A stretch of DNA of 64,000 nt from Sphingopyxis macrogoltabida. GTDB taxonomy: Bacteria > Pseudomonadota > Alphaproteobacteria > Sphingomonadales > Sphingomonadaceae. Numbering within the stretch: the stretch's first letter is position 1; each line of letters opens with the position of its first letter. The translations under genes were made by a program, and so were the position numbers. Shown piece after piece: positions 37,848 to 49,893 of this stretch. The notes beneath the pieces are model-generated. The model had not been told where the DNA came from. It saw only the letters and a list, made by a program, of their open reading frames with translations, and did no database searches. The stretch spans positions 3,596,501-3,660,500 of the forward strand of contig NZ_CP009429.1 in NCBI RefSeq assembly GCF_001314325.1. Reading direction: 5' to 3'.

Positions 37848-38324
37848 TCAGACGAATTCGATCTTGGTCACCAGATAATATTTGTCGCCCGCGGGCACGG
37901 TGACTTCGATCTCGTCGTCGACGCGGCGGCCGATCAGCGCCCGGCCGAGCGGCGAATTATAGCTGATCTTGCCGTCCTTGGCGTCGGCTTCGGCCTGTCC
38001 GACGATCTGGTAGCGCACCGGCTTGTCGTCCTCGTCGGCGAGGGTGACGGTCGCGCCGAACACGATGCGGTCGCCCGACAGCGTCGTCGGGTCGATCACC
38101 TGCGCGCGCGACAATTTGTCCTCGATATCGCCGATCGTCGCTTCGACCTGGCCCTGCCGTTCCTTGGCGGCGTGATATTCGGCATTTTCCGAAAGGTCGC
38201 CATGCGCGCGCGCTTCCTCGATCGCATCGACGATCAGGGGTCGCTCGGCTTTGAGCGCCGAGAGCTGCACGCTCAGCTTCTCATAACCTTCCGCCAGCAT
38301 CGGCACCTTTTCAACGCTTGCCAT
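37848..38324 (-). CDS. greA: Transcription elongation factor GreA
   Basis: 158 residues from ATG 38324, the standard GreA length; AGGA lies a few bases upstream. The N-terminal coiled coil with the acidic tip ([20 protein letters not shown]) and the C-terminal FKBP-like domain ([22 protein letters not shown]) are intact. GreA stimulates RNA cleavage in backtracked RNA polymerase. Placement directly after carB is common in alphaproteobacteria. Confidence 0.96.
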   Translation of the reverse strand: MASVEKVPMLAEGYEKLSVQLSALKAERPLIVDAIEEARAHGDLSENAEYHAAKERQGQVEATIGDIEDKLSRAQVIDPTTLSGDRIVFGATVTLADEDDKPVRYQIVGQAEADAKDGKISYNSPLGRALIGRRVDDEIEVTVPAGDKYYLVTKIEFV

Positions 38325-38420
38325 TATCCTGTTGTCCTTCGTCAATAATCCGCCGCCAGCGAAACTTCGCCGGGGCGGCCGAGCCGCTTTTCCGTCAATG
38401 TCGGGGGTGGGAGCGGTCCT

Positions 38421-41741
<3,321 letters not shown>

Positions 41742-41966
41742 TTAAAAGTGCTTACTTCCAATTTCGACCAGCTTTTCAAAAGCAGCCTTATCCAGACGGA
41801 TGGTTTGTGAGAGTTTACCGGGCTTTTCGCGCGTTGGCCGGCCGTAAGTATCAATTTGGATTAGGCGCTCTCGTCCGCAATCAACGAGGCGAACAATTGC
41901 CTCGACATCCTCGTGCGGGCGAGCGTCATCTAGTGGCAGAACGGTAAACTTCCTGACGGTTGCCAT
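41742..41966 (-). CDS. Small hypothetical protein inserted between carA and carB
   Basis: A 74-residue protein, MATVRKFTVLPLDD to IGSKHF, without membrane segments. The middle (LIQIDTYGRPTREKPGKLSQTIRLDKAAFEKL) resembles small soluble proteins of unknown function that carry an IDTYGR..R..SQTIQLD pattern. It starts 3 bp after the carA stop and ends on the base before carB starts, so it is translated as part of the car operon. Base composition is visibly less G+C-rich than carA or carB. Confidence 0.7.
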   Translation of the reverse strand: MATVRKFTVLPLDDARPHEDVEAIVRLVDCGRERLIQIDTYGRPTREKPGKLSQTIRLDKAAFEKLVEIGSKHF

Positions 41967-41969
41967 GGC

Positions 41970-43172
41970 TTAGTCCTTCCCCAAACCGCCCACAAACTTC
42001 TCGAACAGGTAGAAGCTGTCCTGCGGCCCCGGGCTCGCTTCGGGGTGATATTGCACGCTGAACGCATTTTTGCCCGTGATCGCGATGCCGCAGTTCGATC
42101 CGTCGAACAGGCTCTTGTGCGTTTCGACCACGCCCTTGGGCAAGGTCGCCGCGTCGACCGCGAAGCCGTGGTTCATGCTGGTGATCTCGACCACCCCGTC
42201 GCCCTCGTCGCCGCCGACGCGCTGGACGGGATGGTTGGCGCCGCGGTGGCCCTGATGCATCTTCACCGTCTTCGCGCCCGCCGCGATGCCGAGGAGCTGG
42301 TGGCCGAGGCAGATGCCGAAGATCGGGACATTGCGTTCGAGCAGCCCCTTGATCACCGGCACCGCATATTCGCCCGTCGCCGCGGGGTCGCCGGGGCCGT
42401 TCGACAGGAACACGCCCGCGGGGCGCAGCGCGACGATCTCGTCGAGGCTCGTCTTCGCGGGCACCACCGTCACCCGCGCGCCGGCCTTGACGAGGTTGCG
42501 GAAGATATTGTCCTTGGCGCCATAATCGACCGCAACGACATGCGGCGCGGCATCGCCGGCGCGCTTGTGGTCCGACCCTTCATAGCCAGATCCCAGATGC
42601 CAGACGCCCGCGTCCCAGCTTCCCTGCCGCTCGCGCGTCACCGTCTTGGCAAGGTCCATGCCCTCCAGCCCCGGCCAACCCTGCGCGAGCAGCAGCAGGC
42701 GATCGAGGTCGAACTTGCCGTCGGGGCTGTGCGCGACGACGCCCGTCGGGGCGCCGCCGTCACGGATACGGCGAGTCAGCGCGCGCGTGTCGATGCCGGC
42801 AAGCCCGATCAGGCCCTGCGCCTTCATCCATTCGGGCAGCGTCTGGACGCTGCGGAAATTGCTGGGCAGCGTCGGCAGTTCGCGCGTGATGCACCCGATC
42901 GCGGCGCGCTTCTCGCGCTCCATATCCTCGGGGTTCGCGCCGACATTGCCGATGTGAGGAAAGGTGAAGGTGATGATCTGCCCGGCATAGCTCGGGTCGG
43001 TCAGGATTTCCTGATAGCCGGTCATCGAGGTGTTGAAACAAATCTCGCCCACACCGGCGCCGCTGGCGCCATAGCCGATGCCCCACAGCACCGTACCGTC
43101 GGCGAGAACGAGGACGCCGGTGGCCCCCGAAGGCGGGGTTTTGGGCGCGGCAGAGGGGTTGGCAGGTGCCAT
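41970..43172 (-). CDS. carA: Carbamoyl-phosphate synthase small (glutaminase) subunit
   Basis: A 400-residue protein with the CPSase small-chain N-terminal domain (FNTSMTGYQEILTDPSYAGQ) and a class I glutamine amidotransferase domain with the catalytic Cys in FGICLGHQLL and a His-Glu pair in QYHPEASPGP. An N-terminal Pro/Ala-rich stretch is the only extra part. It hydrolyses glutamine and channels ammonia to CarB. First gene of the minus-strand car operon; divergent from yqeY. Confidence 0.97.
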   Translation of the reverse strand: MAPANPSAAPKTPPSGATGVLVLADGTVLWGIGYGASGAGVGEICFNTSMTGYQEILTDPSYAGQIITFTFPHIGNVGANPEDMEREKRAAIGCITRELPTLPSNFRSVQTLPEWMKAQGLIGLAGIDTRALTRRIRDGGAPTGVVAHSPDGKFDLDRLLLLAQGWPGLEGMDLAKTVTRERQGSWDAGVWHLGSGYEGSDHKRAGDAAPHVVAVDYGAKDNIFRNLVKAGARVTVVPAKTSLDEIVALRPAGVFLSNGPGDPAATGEYAVPVIKGLLERNVPIFGICLGHQLLGIAAGAKTVKMHQGHRGANHPVQRVGGDEGDGVVEITSMNHGFAVDAATLPKGVVETHKSLFDGSNCGIAITGKNAFSVQYHPEASPGPQDSFYLFEKFVGGLGKD

Positions 43173-43303
43173 TCAACATGCTCCGGACGGGGGGCTAAAC
43201 GGCCGACCAACTAGGCGGCAAAAAAGTGATTCACAAGCTATCGGATTATGAATCTTCCCGCTAGAGAAGGCCTTTCCGAAATTTGCAGCGCACGAGGACA
43301 CGC

Positions 43304-43756
43304 ATGATTCGCGATGACATCAAGGCTGCGCAGGTTGCCGCGATGAAGGGCGGCGACAAGGCGCGCCTGGGCACGATCCGGCTGATGCTGGCGAAGATCA
43401 AGGACAAGGACATCGAACTCCGCACCGGCACCGCGCCGGCCGACGACGATGTGCTGGTAACCGACGTGCTGCAGAAGATGGTCAAGCAGCGCCGCGAATC
43501 GATCGCCATGTACGAACAGGGCGGCCGCCAGGAACTCGCCGACATCGAGGCGGCCGAGGTCGTCGTGATCGAGGATTTCCTGCCCGCGCAGCTTTCCGAC
43601 GACGAAGCGACCGCGGCGATCAAGGGCATCGTCGACGAACTCGGCGCGACCAGCCTCAAGGACATGGGCAAGGTGATGGCCGCGGTGAAGGACCGGCTCG
43701 GCAGCCAACTCGACATGAGCAAGGCGTCGGGCTGGGTGAAGGCAGCGCTGTCATAA
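43304..43756 (+). CDS. yqeY: GatB/YqeY domain protein
   Basis: 150 residues from ATG 43304, with GAGGA 6 bases upstream; an earlier in-frame start adds seven residues that do not resemble the family. The whole protein matches the YqeY fold (LGTIRLMLAKIKDKDIELR, VVIEDFLPAQLSDDE, KDMGKVMAAVKDRL), related to the tRNA-binding tail of GatB. The family is often found beside dnaG and rpoD, as here. Function is linked to tRNA-dependent amidotransferase chemistry but not settled. Confidence 0.92.
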   Translation: MIRDDIKAAQVAAMKGGDKARLGTIRLMLAKIKDKDIELRTGTAPADDDVLVTDVLQKMVKQRRESIAMYEQGGRQELADIEAAEVVVIEDFLPAQLSDDEATAAIKGIVDELGATSLKDMGKVMAAVKDRLGSQLDMSKASGWVKAALS

Positions 43757-43764
43757 CGGGACAC

Positions 43765-43860
43765 GCCCTCCCCTAGCCCCTCCCGCAAGCGGGAGGGGAA
43801 CAGGCGGACCGCAAGCGTATATTCTCCCCTCCCGCTTGCGGGAGGGGTCGGGGGAGGGCC
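43765..43860. repeat. Inverted pair of palindromic repeat units (upstream of the DUF559 gene)
   Basis: Unit 1 at 43765-43800 and unit 2 at 43822-43860 are inverted copies of about 36-39 bases. Each holds a perfect palindrome with core CCTCCCGCAAGCGGGAGG, flanked by GCCCTCCCC-type arms. Together they can fold as one large cruciform. They fill the gap between yqeY and the DUF559 gene, and a third unit lies at that gene's 3' end. Confidence 0.9.
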
Positions 43861-43864
43861 TGTT

Positions 43865-44254
43865 ATGGACAAGGGCTACAAACGACCCACCGCGCGCTCC
43901 CGCGAACTCCGCAACGACGCTACCGAAGCGGAGCGTAAGCTCTGGGCCTACATTAGCGCTCGAAAGCTTGCAGGCGTGCGCTTCAATCGCCAGTTTCCCA
44001 TCGGCCCCTTCATCTGCGATTTCGTCTCTCGGACCCAGAAGCTCGTCATCGAAGTCGATGGCGGCCAGCACGCCGTTGATGTAGCGAAAGACGAAGCACG
44101 CACCGCCTATCTGGAATCGCGAGGATATCGGGTGATCCGTTTCTGGAACAATGATGTATTGGAACGGATCGAAGGTGTCGTGATCGAAATCGAGCGTGTT
44201 CTTGCGACATGCCCTCCCCCAACCCCTCCCGCCAGCGGGAGGGGAGTCAAGTGA
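43865..44254 (+). CDS. DUF559 (Vsr-like) endonuclease-domain protein with repeat-encoded C-terminus
   Basis: A 129-residue protein. The DUF559 pattern is clear: RNDATEAERKLWAYISAR, FNRQFPIGPFICDFVSR, KLVIEVDGGQHAVD, YRVIRFWNNDVL. The predicted PD-(D/E)xK-like site is DF..KLVIEVDGGQH. The last 13 residues (CPPPTPPASGRGVK) are encoded by a palindromic repeat unit (44211-44247), so the gene is bracketed by repeats on both sides. Its TGA overlaps the GTG start of dnaG. The family has no proven cellular role; it is related to Vsr mismatch nicking enzymes. Confidence 0.88.
   Translation: MDKGYKRPTARSRELRNDATEAERKLWAYISARKLAGVRFNRQFPIGPFICDFVSRTQKLVIEVDGGQHAVDVAKDEARTAYLESRGYRVIRFWNNDVLERIEGVVIEIERVLATCPPPTPPASGRGVK
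44211..44247 (+). repeat. Third palindromic repeat unit, inside the DUF559 3' end and serving as dnaG ribosome site
   Basis: Same unit and orientation as 43765-43800 (GCCCTCCCCC, then palindrome CCTCCCGCCAGCGGGAGG). It encodes the C-terminal residues of the DUF559 protein, and its GGGAGGGGAG end lies 4-5 bases before the GTG of dnaG, where a ribosome binding site is needed. Confidence 0.9.
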
Positions 44255-46137
44255 CCCTCACCCCGCAATGGCTGGACGAACTGCGATCGCGGATCACGCT
44301 GTCGACGCTGATCGGGCGGACGGTGAAGGTCACCCGCGCCGGCCGCGAATACAAGGCCTGCTGCCCCTTCCATAACGAAAAGACGCCCAGCTTCACGATC
44401 AACGACGAAAAGGGCTTCTACCACTGCTTCGGTTGCAGCGCGCATGGCGACGCGATCCGCTGGATGACCGACCAGCGCGGGCTGTCGTTCATGGATGCGG
44501 TGAAGGAGCTTGCCGCCGAAGCGGGCATGGACGTTCCCGCCGCCGACCCGCGCGCCGCAAAAAAGGCCGAGGAGCAGGCGAGCCTCCGCGACGTGACGCA
44601 GGCGGCGGCCGACTGGTTCACCCAGCAACTCGGCAGCAGCAACGGGGCACCCGCGCGCGAATACCTCGCCAAGCGCGGCATTTCGGAGGCGACGCGCAAG
44701 GCCTTCGGCTTCGGCCTCGCCCCCGACAGCCGCAGCGCGCTCAAGGAAGCGCTCAAGAAATTCCCGACCGCGATGCTTGTCGAGGCGGGCATGTTGATCG
44801 CGGTCGACGACAAGGAACCGTACGACCGGTTCCGCGGCCGGTTGATGATCCCCATCCGCGACGCGCGCGGCCGCGTCATCGCGTTCGGCGGACGCATCCT
44901 GGGCGACGGCGAGCCCAAATATCTGAACTCGCCCGACACCCCGCTCTTCGACAAGGGGCGCACGCTCTATAATCTCGACAAGGCCTCGCCCGCCTCGCGC
45001 CAGACGAACCGGATCGTCGTCGTCGAGGGCTATATGGACGTCATCGCGCTCGCCGAAGCCGGGATCGCCGATGCCGTCGCGCCGCTCGGCACCGCGCTGA
45101 CCGAGAACCAGCTCGGCATGATCTGGCGCATGGTGCCGGTACCGGTGCTGTGCTTCGACGGCGACAGCGCGGGTCAGAAAGCCGCAATGCGCGCCGCGAT
45201 GCGCGCGCTTCCCTTGCTCCGGCCCGGTTTCAGCCTCGCCTTCGCGACGCTGCCCGCAGGGCAGGATCCCGACGACCTCGTCCGCGCGCGCGGTGCGGCG
45301 GGCTTCGCCGAAATCCTCGAGGACGCGCAGCCGCTCGTCGAACGCCTCTGGGCGCACGAAGTCGCCGCCGGCCCGCTTGCCACCCCCGAGGAACGCGCAG
45401 CCTTGAAAACGCGCCTGCTCGCCCACGCCGACGCGATCGAGGATGCGGACGTCCGTCACCATTATCGCGAGGCGTTTCGCGAGCGGCTCGATGCGCTGTT
45501 TGCGCGGCGGCAGCCCGAGCGTGCCCCGCGCGTCCCCTGGGCGCCGTCGGCGCCGCGTGGAGCGGCAGGACGCCGCTTCGCCCCCGATCCGCGCCTGCAA
45601 CCTCCCGCCCACGAGACGCGTTCCATCGGACAGGCGGGGATTGCGGCACCGCTCGTCGCCGCGCTCATCGGCGGATTGCTGCGCTATCCCGAAGCGCTGC
45701 GCCGCAACGAGGAGGCGCTGACGCGGCTTACCGTTCCCGATTCCGCCGACGCCGAATTGCTCGGCGCGATGCTTGACATCGCAATCGGTCAGGAAGGGCT
45801 TGATTGCGAGGGGTTGCTTGCCATATTGGAGCCAATGAAAGTGTATAATAGGGCGACGACATTGCTCAGAGCCGACGGAATGCACTTCTCGTTCAACCGC
45901 AGGCTGGAAAGCAGACAGGGGGCCGCTCCGGCGCCGGAAACGGCGCTTCGCGACCTTGAAGAATATATCGGCGTGCTGGTCACCCAGCCCGAAATCCGCG
46001 CCCGGCTGGCAGAGGCTACCGCGGACTTTCAGCGCACGATGGATGACGAAGGCCTGGCGCGACAACAAAGGTTGCGCGCGATGGACGAGGATTTGACCCG
46101 CCGGCTGGCCGCGCTGTCCGACAGCAGCGGCCAGTAA
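44251..46137 (+). CDS. dnaG: DNA primase
   Basis: 628 residues from GTG 44251, where the protein reads VTLTPQWLDELRSRI as in other DnaG proteins; an earlier in-frame ATG would begin inside the repeat. Zinc-binding Cys38, His41, Cys59 and Cys62 form the CHC2 finger. The TOPRIM domain reads IVVVEGYMDVIAL ... CFDGDSAGQKA, and a DnaB-interacting C-terminal region follows. It primes replication. The start overlaps the endonuclease stop (GTGA). Upstream of rpoD, as in the classic macromolecular synthesis operon. Confidence 0.96.
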   Translation: MTLTPQWLDELRSRITLSTLIGRTVKVTRAGREYKACCPFHNEKTPSFTINDEKGFYHCFGCSAHGDAIRWMTDQRGLSFMDAVKELAAEAGMDVPAADPRAAKKAEEQASLRDVTQAAADWFTQQLGSSNGAPAREYLAKRGISEATRKAFGFGLAPDSRSALKEALKKFPTAMLVEAGMLIAVDDKEPYDRFRGRLMIPIRDARGRVIAFGGRILGDGEPKYLNSPDTPLFDKGRTLYNLDKASPASRQTNRIVVVEGYMDVIALAEAGIADAVAPLGTALTENQLGMIWRMVPVPVLCFDGDSAGQKAAMRAAMRALPLLRPGFSLAFATLPAGQDPDDLVRARGAAGFAEILEDAQPLVERLWAHEVAAGPLATPEERAALKTRLLAHADAIEDADVRHHYREAFRERLDALFARRQPERAPRVPWAPSAPRGAAGRRFAPDPRLQPPAHETRSIGQAGIAAPLVAALIGGLLRYPEALRRNEEALTRLTVPDSADAELLGAMLDIAIGQEGLDCEGLLAILEPMKVYNRATTLLRADGMHFSFNRRLESRQGAAPAPETALRDLEEYIGVLVTQPEIRARLAEATADFQRTMDDEGLARQQRLRAMDEDLTRRLAALSDSSGQ

Positions 46138-46172
46138 CCGACCCACTTGATGCCCCCTAGGCAGGAACAGAT

Positions 46173-48188
46173 ATGGCCACCAAGAACACCGAAGCCGACA
46201 CCGACGCCCCGCTGATCGACCTCAACGAGGCCGACGTCAAAAAGCTGATCGCGCGCGGCAAGAAGCGCGGTTACCTGACCTATGACGAGCTCAATGCGGC
46301 GCTGCCGCAGGATGAGATGTCGTCGGAGCAGATCGAGGACATCATGTCGGCGATCTCCGACATGGGCATCAACATCGTCGAGAGCGACGAGGATGTGCAG
46401 GAAGAAGCCGATCAGGAAGCCGACGACGAGGTCGACGTCAGCGCCGGCACCGGATCGCTGTCGAACCCCGCGGTCGAAAAGAAGAAGGAAACGGTCGATC
46501 GCACCGACGATCCCGTTCGCATGTACCTGCGCGAAATGGGCGCGGTCGAGCTGCTCAGCCGCGAAGGCGAAATCGCGATCGCCAAGCGCATCGAGGCCGG
46601 CCGCGACACGATGATCCTCGGCCTGTGCGAAAGCCCGCTGACCTTCAACGCGATCATCGAATGGTCGAACGCGCTCAACAACGGCGACATGCAGCTCCGC
46701 GAAATCGTCGACCTCGAAGCGATGCTGTCGAAGGACCCCGCGCCCGAAAACCTCGATGAGGAAGGCGGCGAGGACGACGGCGAGATCAGCGAGAAAAACG
46801 CCGGCGTCTCGTTCAAGGACGAGGACGAGGTCGAGGAAGAGCCCGCGGCCGACGGCGACGACGAGGATGGCGAAGGTTCGTCGGGCAAGCGCGAGAGCTT
46901 CGAGGAAGACGAGGAAGACAACACGCTCAGCCTCGCAGCGATGGAAGAGCTGCTGAAGCCCGATGCGCTCGAAAAGTTCGCGAACATCACCAAGAGCTTC
47001 AAGGCGTTCCAGAAGCTGCAGGAAGCCCGCCTTGAATCGCTGTCGGGCGGCGAGGAATTTCCGTCGGCGTCGGAAAAGAAGTATCACAAGCTGCGCGAGG
47101 AACTCACCGCGCAGGTCGAAAGCGTGCAGTTCCACGGCACCAAGATCGAATATCTCGTCGACCAGCTCTACAGCTACAACCGCCGCCTGACCGCGCTCGG
47201 CGGCCAGATGCTGCGCCTCGCCGAGCGCCACAAGGTACCGCGCAAGTCGTTCCTCGACAATTATGTCGGGCGCGAGCTCGAAGAGAATTGGCTCGATCAG
47301 GTGTCGGGCCTCGACAAGAAATGGGCCGCCTTCGCCGAGAACGAAGCGGGCGCGGTCGACCGCATCCGCATCGAAATCAGCGAGATCGCGCAGGCCGCCG
47401 GCATGAGCCTGACCGAATTCCGCCGCGTCGTGAACATGGTCCAGAAGGGCGAGCGCGAAGCGCGTATCGCCAAGAAGGAAATGGTCGAGGCGAACCTGCG
47501 CCTCGTGATCTCGATCGCGAAGAAGTACACGAACCGCGGCCTGCAGTTCCTCGACCTCATTCAGGAAGGCAACATCGGCCTGATGAAGGCGGTCGACAAG
47601 TTCGAGTATCGCCGCGGCTACAAGTTCAGCACCTATGCGACCTGGTGGATCCGGCAGGCGATCACCCGCTCGATCGCCGATCAGGCGCGCACGATCCGCA
47701 TCCCGGTCCATATGATCGAGACGATCAACAAGCTGGTCCGCTGCAGCCGCCAGTTTCTCCACGAAAGCGGCCGCGAGCCGACCCCGGAGGAAATGGCCGA
47801 GCGTCTGTCGATGCCGCTCGAAAAGGTCCGCAAAGTGATGAAGATCGCCAAGGAGCCGATCAGCCTCGAAACGCCGATCGGCGACGAGGAAGACAGCCAC
47901 CTCGGCGATTTCATCGAGGACAAGAATGCGGTCATCCCGGTCGACGCCGCGGTGCAGTCGAACCTCAAGGAAACCGTCACCCGCGTGCTGGCATCGCTCA
48001 CCCCGCGTGAGGAACGCGTGCTGCGCATGCGCTTCGGCATCGGCATGAACACCGACCACACGCTCGAAGAGGTCGGCCAACAGTTCAGCGTGACCCGCGA
48101 ACGTATTCGCCAGATCGAGGCAAAGGCGCTCCGCAAGCTGAAGCACCCGTCGCGCAGCCGCAAGATGCGCAGCTTCCTCGACCAGTAA
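46173..48188 (+). CDS. rpoD: RNA polymerase primary sigma factor RpoD (sigma-70)
   Basis: 671 residues. Region 1.1 is at the N-terminus, region 1.2 at [22 protein letters not shown]. An acidic non-conserved insert (about 195-250, rich in Glu/Asp) follows. Region 2 is at [25 protein letters not shown] and [17 protein letters not shown], and region 4 is at [24 protein letters not shown]. It directs housekeeping transcription. It lies 35 bp after dnaG and ends in a strong terminator. Confidence 0.98.
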   Translation: MATKNTEADTDAPLIDLNEADVKKLIARGKKRGYLTYDELNAALPQDEMSSEQIEDIMSAISDMGINIVESDEDVQEEADQEADDEVDVSAGTGSLSNPAVEKKKETVDRTDDPVRMYLREMGAVELLSREGEIAIAKRIEAGRDTMILGLCESPLTFNAIIEWSNALNNGDMQLREIVDLEAMLSKDPAPENLDEEGGEDDGEISEKNAGVSFKDEDEVEEEPAADGDDEDGEGSSGKRESFEEDEEDNTLSLAAMEELLKPDALEKFANITKSFKAFQKLQEARLESLSGGEEFPSASEKKYHKLREELTAQVESVQFHGTKIEYLVDQLYSYNRRLTALGGQMLRLAERHKVPRKSFLDNYVGRELEENWLDQVSGLDKKWAAFAENEAGAVDRIRIEISEIAQAAGMSLTEFRRVVNMVQKGEREARIAKKEMVEANLRLVISIAKKYTNRGLQFLDLIQEGNIGLMKAVDKFEYRRGYKFSTYATWWIRQAITRSIADQARTIRIPVHMIETINKLVRCSRQFLHESGREPTPEEMAERLSMPLEKVRKVMKIAKEPISLETPIGDEEDSHLGDFIEDKNAVIPVDAAVQSNLKETVTRVLASLTPREERVLRMRFGIGMNTDHTLEEVGQQFSVTRERIRQIEAKALRKLKHPSRSRKMRSFLDQ

Positions 48189-48213
48189 GCTTCGGCAAGC
48201 CTCCGGACACCAG

Positions 48214-48246
48214 ACACCCCGCCCTCACCGGCGGGGTGTTTCATTT
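48214..48246 (+). terminator. Rho-independent terminator after rpoD
   Basis: A perfect 10-bp stem ACACCCCGCC/GGCGGGGTGT with a six-base loop, followed by TTCATTTT, 25 bases after the rpoD stop. Confidence 0.9.
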
Positions 48247-48493
48247 TGCACTTTCGATCAAAGCCTTGATCGAATGGTGCACTGCACAATTTTTTGTGCT
48301 CACCCTCTTTAAATCTTCACATTTGGGCCCCAGATGTCGGCCGTCATCGCGATGCGTAGCGCTTCAACGACAAGAAAGCGCACGCCATCGAATGGCAATC
48401 ATTCCCGCATAATGGGAATCGGTTCGCACTCAGGACGGCGCAGCCCCGATTGGCTGACATAAAAAATCCCGGAAAACCGGGGGCTGCAGAAAC
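48247..48493. other. Intergenic region between rpoD terminator and pspC promoter
   Basis: No gene seen. It holds a few small dyads (CGATCAA/TTGATCG near 48256-48273; ATTCCC/GGGAAT near 48400-48420) and AT-rich patches that could bind an activator or IHF for the sigma-54 promoter just downstream. These are only suggestive. Confidence 0.35.
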
Positions 48494-48508
48494 TGGCACG
48501 GCCTTTGC
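48494..48508 (+). promoter_or_regulatory. Sigma-54 (RpoN) -24/-12 promoter for pspC
   Basis: TGGCACGGCCTTTGC matches the sigma-54 consensus TGGCACRNNNNTTGC at every fixed position. The expected transcription start is about 12 bases downstream, giving a leader of roughly 45 bases to the PspC gene. In enterobacteria the psp operon is also sigma-54 dependent (PspF-activated). Confidence 0.82.
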
Positions 48509-48564
48509 GATACACTTGGCATCGCCGCGGCGCAGGGCCCGCAGCCACAGGAAAGACAAAAAAG

Positions 48565-48858
48565 ATGGAAAACGAAACCACCAACCTCTTCCGCCGCCGC
48601 GACACCTTCTTCGGGATCTGCGAGGCCGTTGGCCAGGACTTCGGCTTCAACCCGCTGTGGCTGCGCCTCGCCTTCGTCGCGCCGCTCTTCTTCTTCCCGG
48701 TCCAGACCTTCATCGGCTATTTCGCGCTCGGCGTCGCGGTGCTCGCGTCGCGCTTCCTCTTCCCCGCGAAGCTCGGCGATGCAGCTCCGGCGGCCGCCCA
48801 GCCCGCCGCGATCGCCCCCGCCGCTCCGGCGACCGGCGAACTCGCTCTCGCAGCCTGA
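48565..48858 (+). CDS. PspC-domain small membrane protein
   Basis: 97 residues from ATG 48565, with AGGAAAG about 9 bases upstream. The PspC domain covers residues 1-60 (NLFRRRDTFFGICEAVGQDFGFNPLWLRLAF) with a hydrophobic helix (VAPLFFFPVQTFIGYFALGVAVL). A Pro/Ala-rich tail ends the protein. PspC proteins sense envelope stress at the inner membrane. No pspA, pspB or pspF is beside it, so it stands alone between a sigma-54 promoter and a strong terminator. Confidence 0.88.
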   Translation: MENETTNLFRRRDTFFGICEAVGQDFGFNPLWLRLAFVAPLFFFPVQTFIGYFALGVAVLASRFLFPAKLGDAAPAAAQPAAIAPAAPATGELALAA

Positions 48859-48935
48859 TTGGGCGCGGGCCGGGCTCCCTCTCCCCGTCTGACCCGCTCC
48901 CGGCTCCCTGACGTCCACTGGCGCCATAGCCAACC

Positions 48936-48976
48936 GGGACCGGCAAGCACCTTGCGCTTGCCGGTCCCTTTATTTT
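48936..48976 (+). terminator. Rho-independent terminator after pspC
   Basis: A perfect 13-bp stem GGGACCGGCAAGC/GCTTGCCGGTCCC with a seven-base loop and a TTTATTTT tail. Confidence 0.92.
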
Positions 48977-49116
48977 CGGACCGTCCCGCACCGGCACAGC
49001 ATTTCGTCGATTCGGCGTACCTTATAAACGCGACGTTTACGACGTTACCCTAAGACTCATCGCCGGAATTCCAGAGGGGCGGGTTCATCACCCGCGCCGC
49101 ATGCGAGGATCAAGCG

Positions 49117-49788
49117 TTGAGCCAGTCGACCCAGCCCAAGCTGCCGGCACGCGATGTCGCCGAAATGCTCGATTCGCTCGTCGCGAGCGAGGGCACCGGT
49201 GCGCATCCGCATGTCCGCTCGGGCGCGCTGTCGAGCGGCGTGCAAGCGATGCGCAACCTTGCCGATGCCGTCCATTTCCTCTGCCTCCTCCACGGCCGCT
49301 ACCCCGGCGTCATCGACCATGCCGCGCGCAAGGCGGTCGACCCCGCCTCGCGCCAGTGGATGGACGAAGCCGCCGATGCCTTCGCGCAGGAACGCGCCTT
49401 CCTGTCGAAGATCGCCGCCGCCGTCGGCCCGGTGCCGAGCACGCAGGGACAGGCACAGAGCGAGTCCGCGGTCGGCGCGCAGTGCAAGGCGCTCGACATG
49501 CTCGCCGAATCCGACCGCCACGGCTGTGCGGTCGGCGCCGCGATCGCGCTGACGCTCGACTGGCGGACGATCCGCGTCCTGCTCGACATCAGCGCCCAGC
49601 GGCTCGACATGAACCCGCCGCGCTGCTCCCTGCCCGACCTGCGCGACACGGCGCGGCTCGCCGCAACGATCGCCGACAGCCCCGCGGTCGAGCGCGCCAT
49701 GGTTTTCGGCGCCCAGCAACTGATTACCCAGCACAGCGGCCTGTGGGACCTGCTCGCCGCCCGCGCCGCGAGCCGGCACGACGCCTGA
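49117..49788 (+). CDS. Hypothetical protein, TTG start
   Basis: 223 residues from a TTG at 49117, supported by GAGGA 8 bases upstream; no ATG or GTG in frame gives a full protein. It is soluble and mostly helical, with no signal peptide. I do not recognise the family. Segments such as AMRNLADAVHFLCLLHGRYPGVIDHAA suggest a helical bundle. It precedes a MoxR-type ATPase gene by about 100 bp and may be transcribed with it. Confidence 0.7.
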   Translation: MSQSTQPKLPARDVAEMLDSLVASEGTGAHPHVRSGALSSGVQAMRNLADAVHFLCLLHGRYPGVIDHAARKAVDPASRQWMDEAADAFAQERAFLSKIAAAVGPVPSTQGQAQSESAVGAQCKALDMLAESDRHGCAVGAAIALTLDWRTIRVLLDISAQRLDMNPPRCSLPDLRDTARLAATIADSPAVERAMVFGAQQLITQHSGLWDLLAARAASRHDA

Positions 49789-49893
49789 TCCGACGCCGCA
49801 ACGGGCGGCAACGCCTGTTTACTTGCACCGCCCACCCTCCCTCGCTATGCCCGCCCTGATTGACGTTCACGTTAAGGGAAAGGCAGCACGCCC

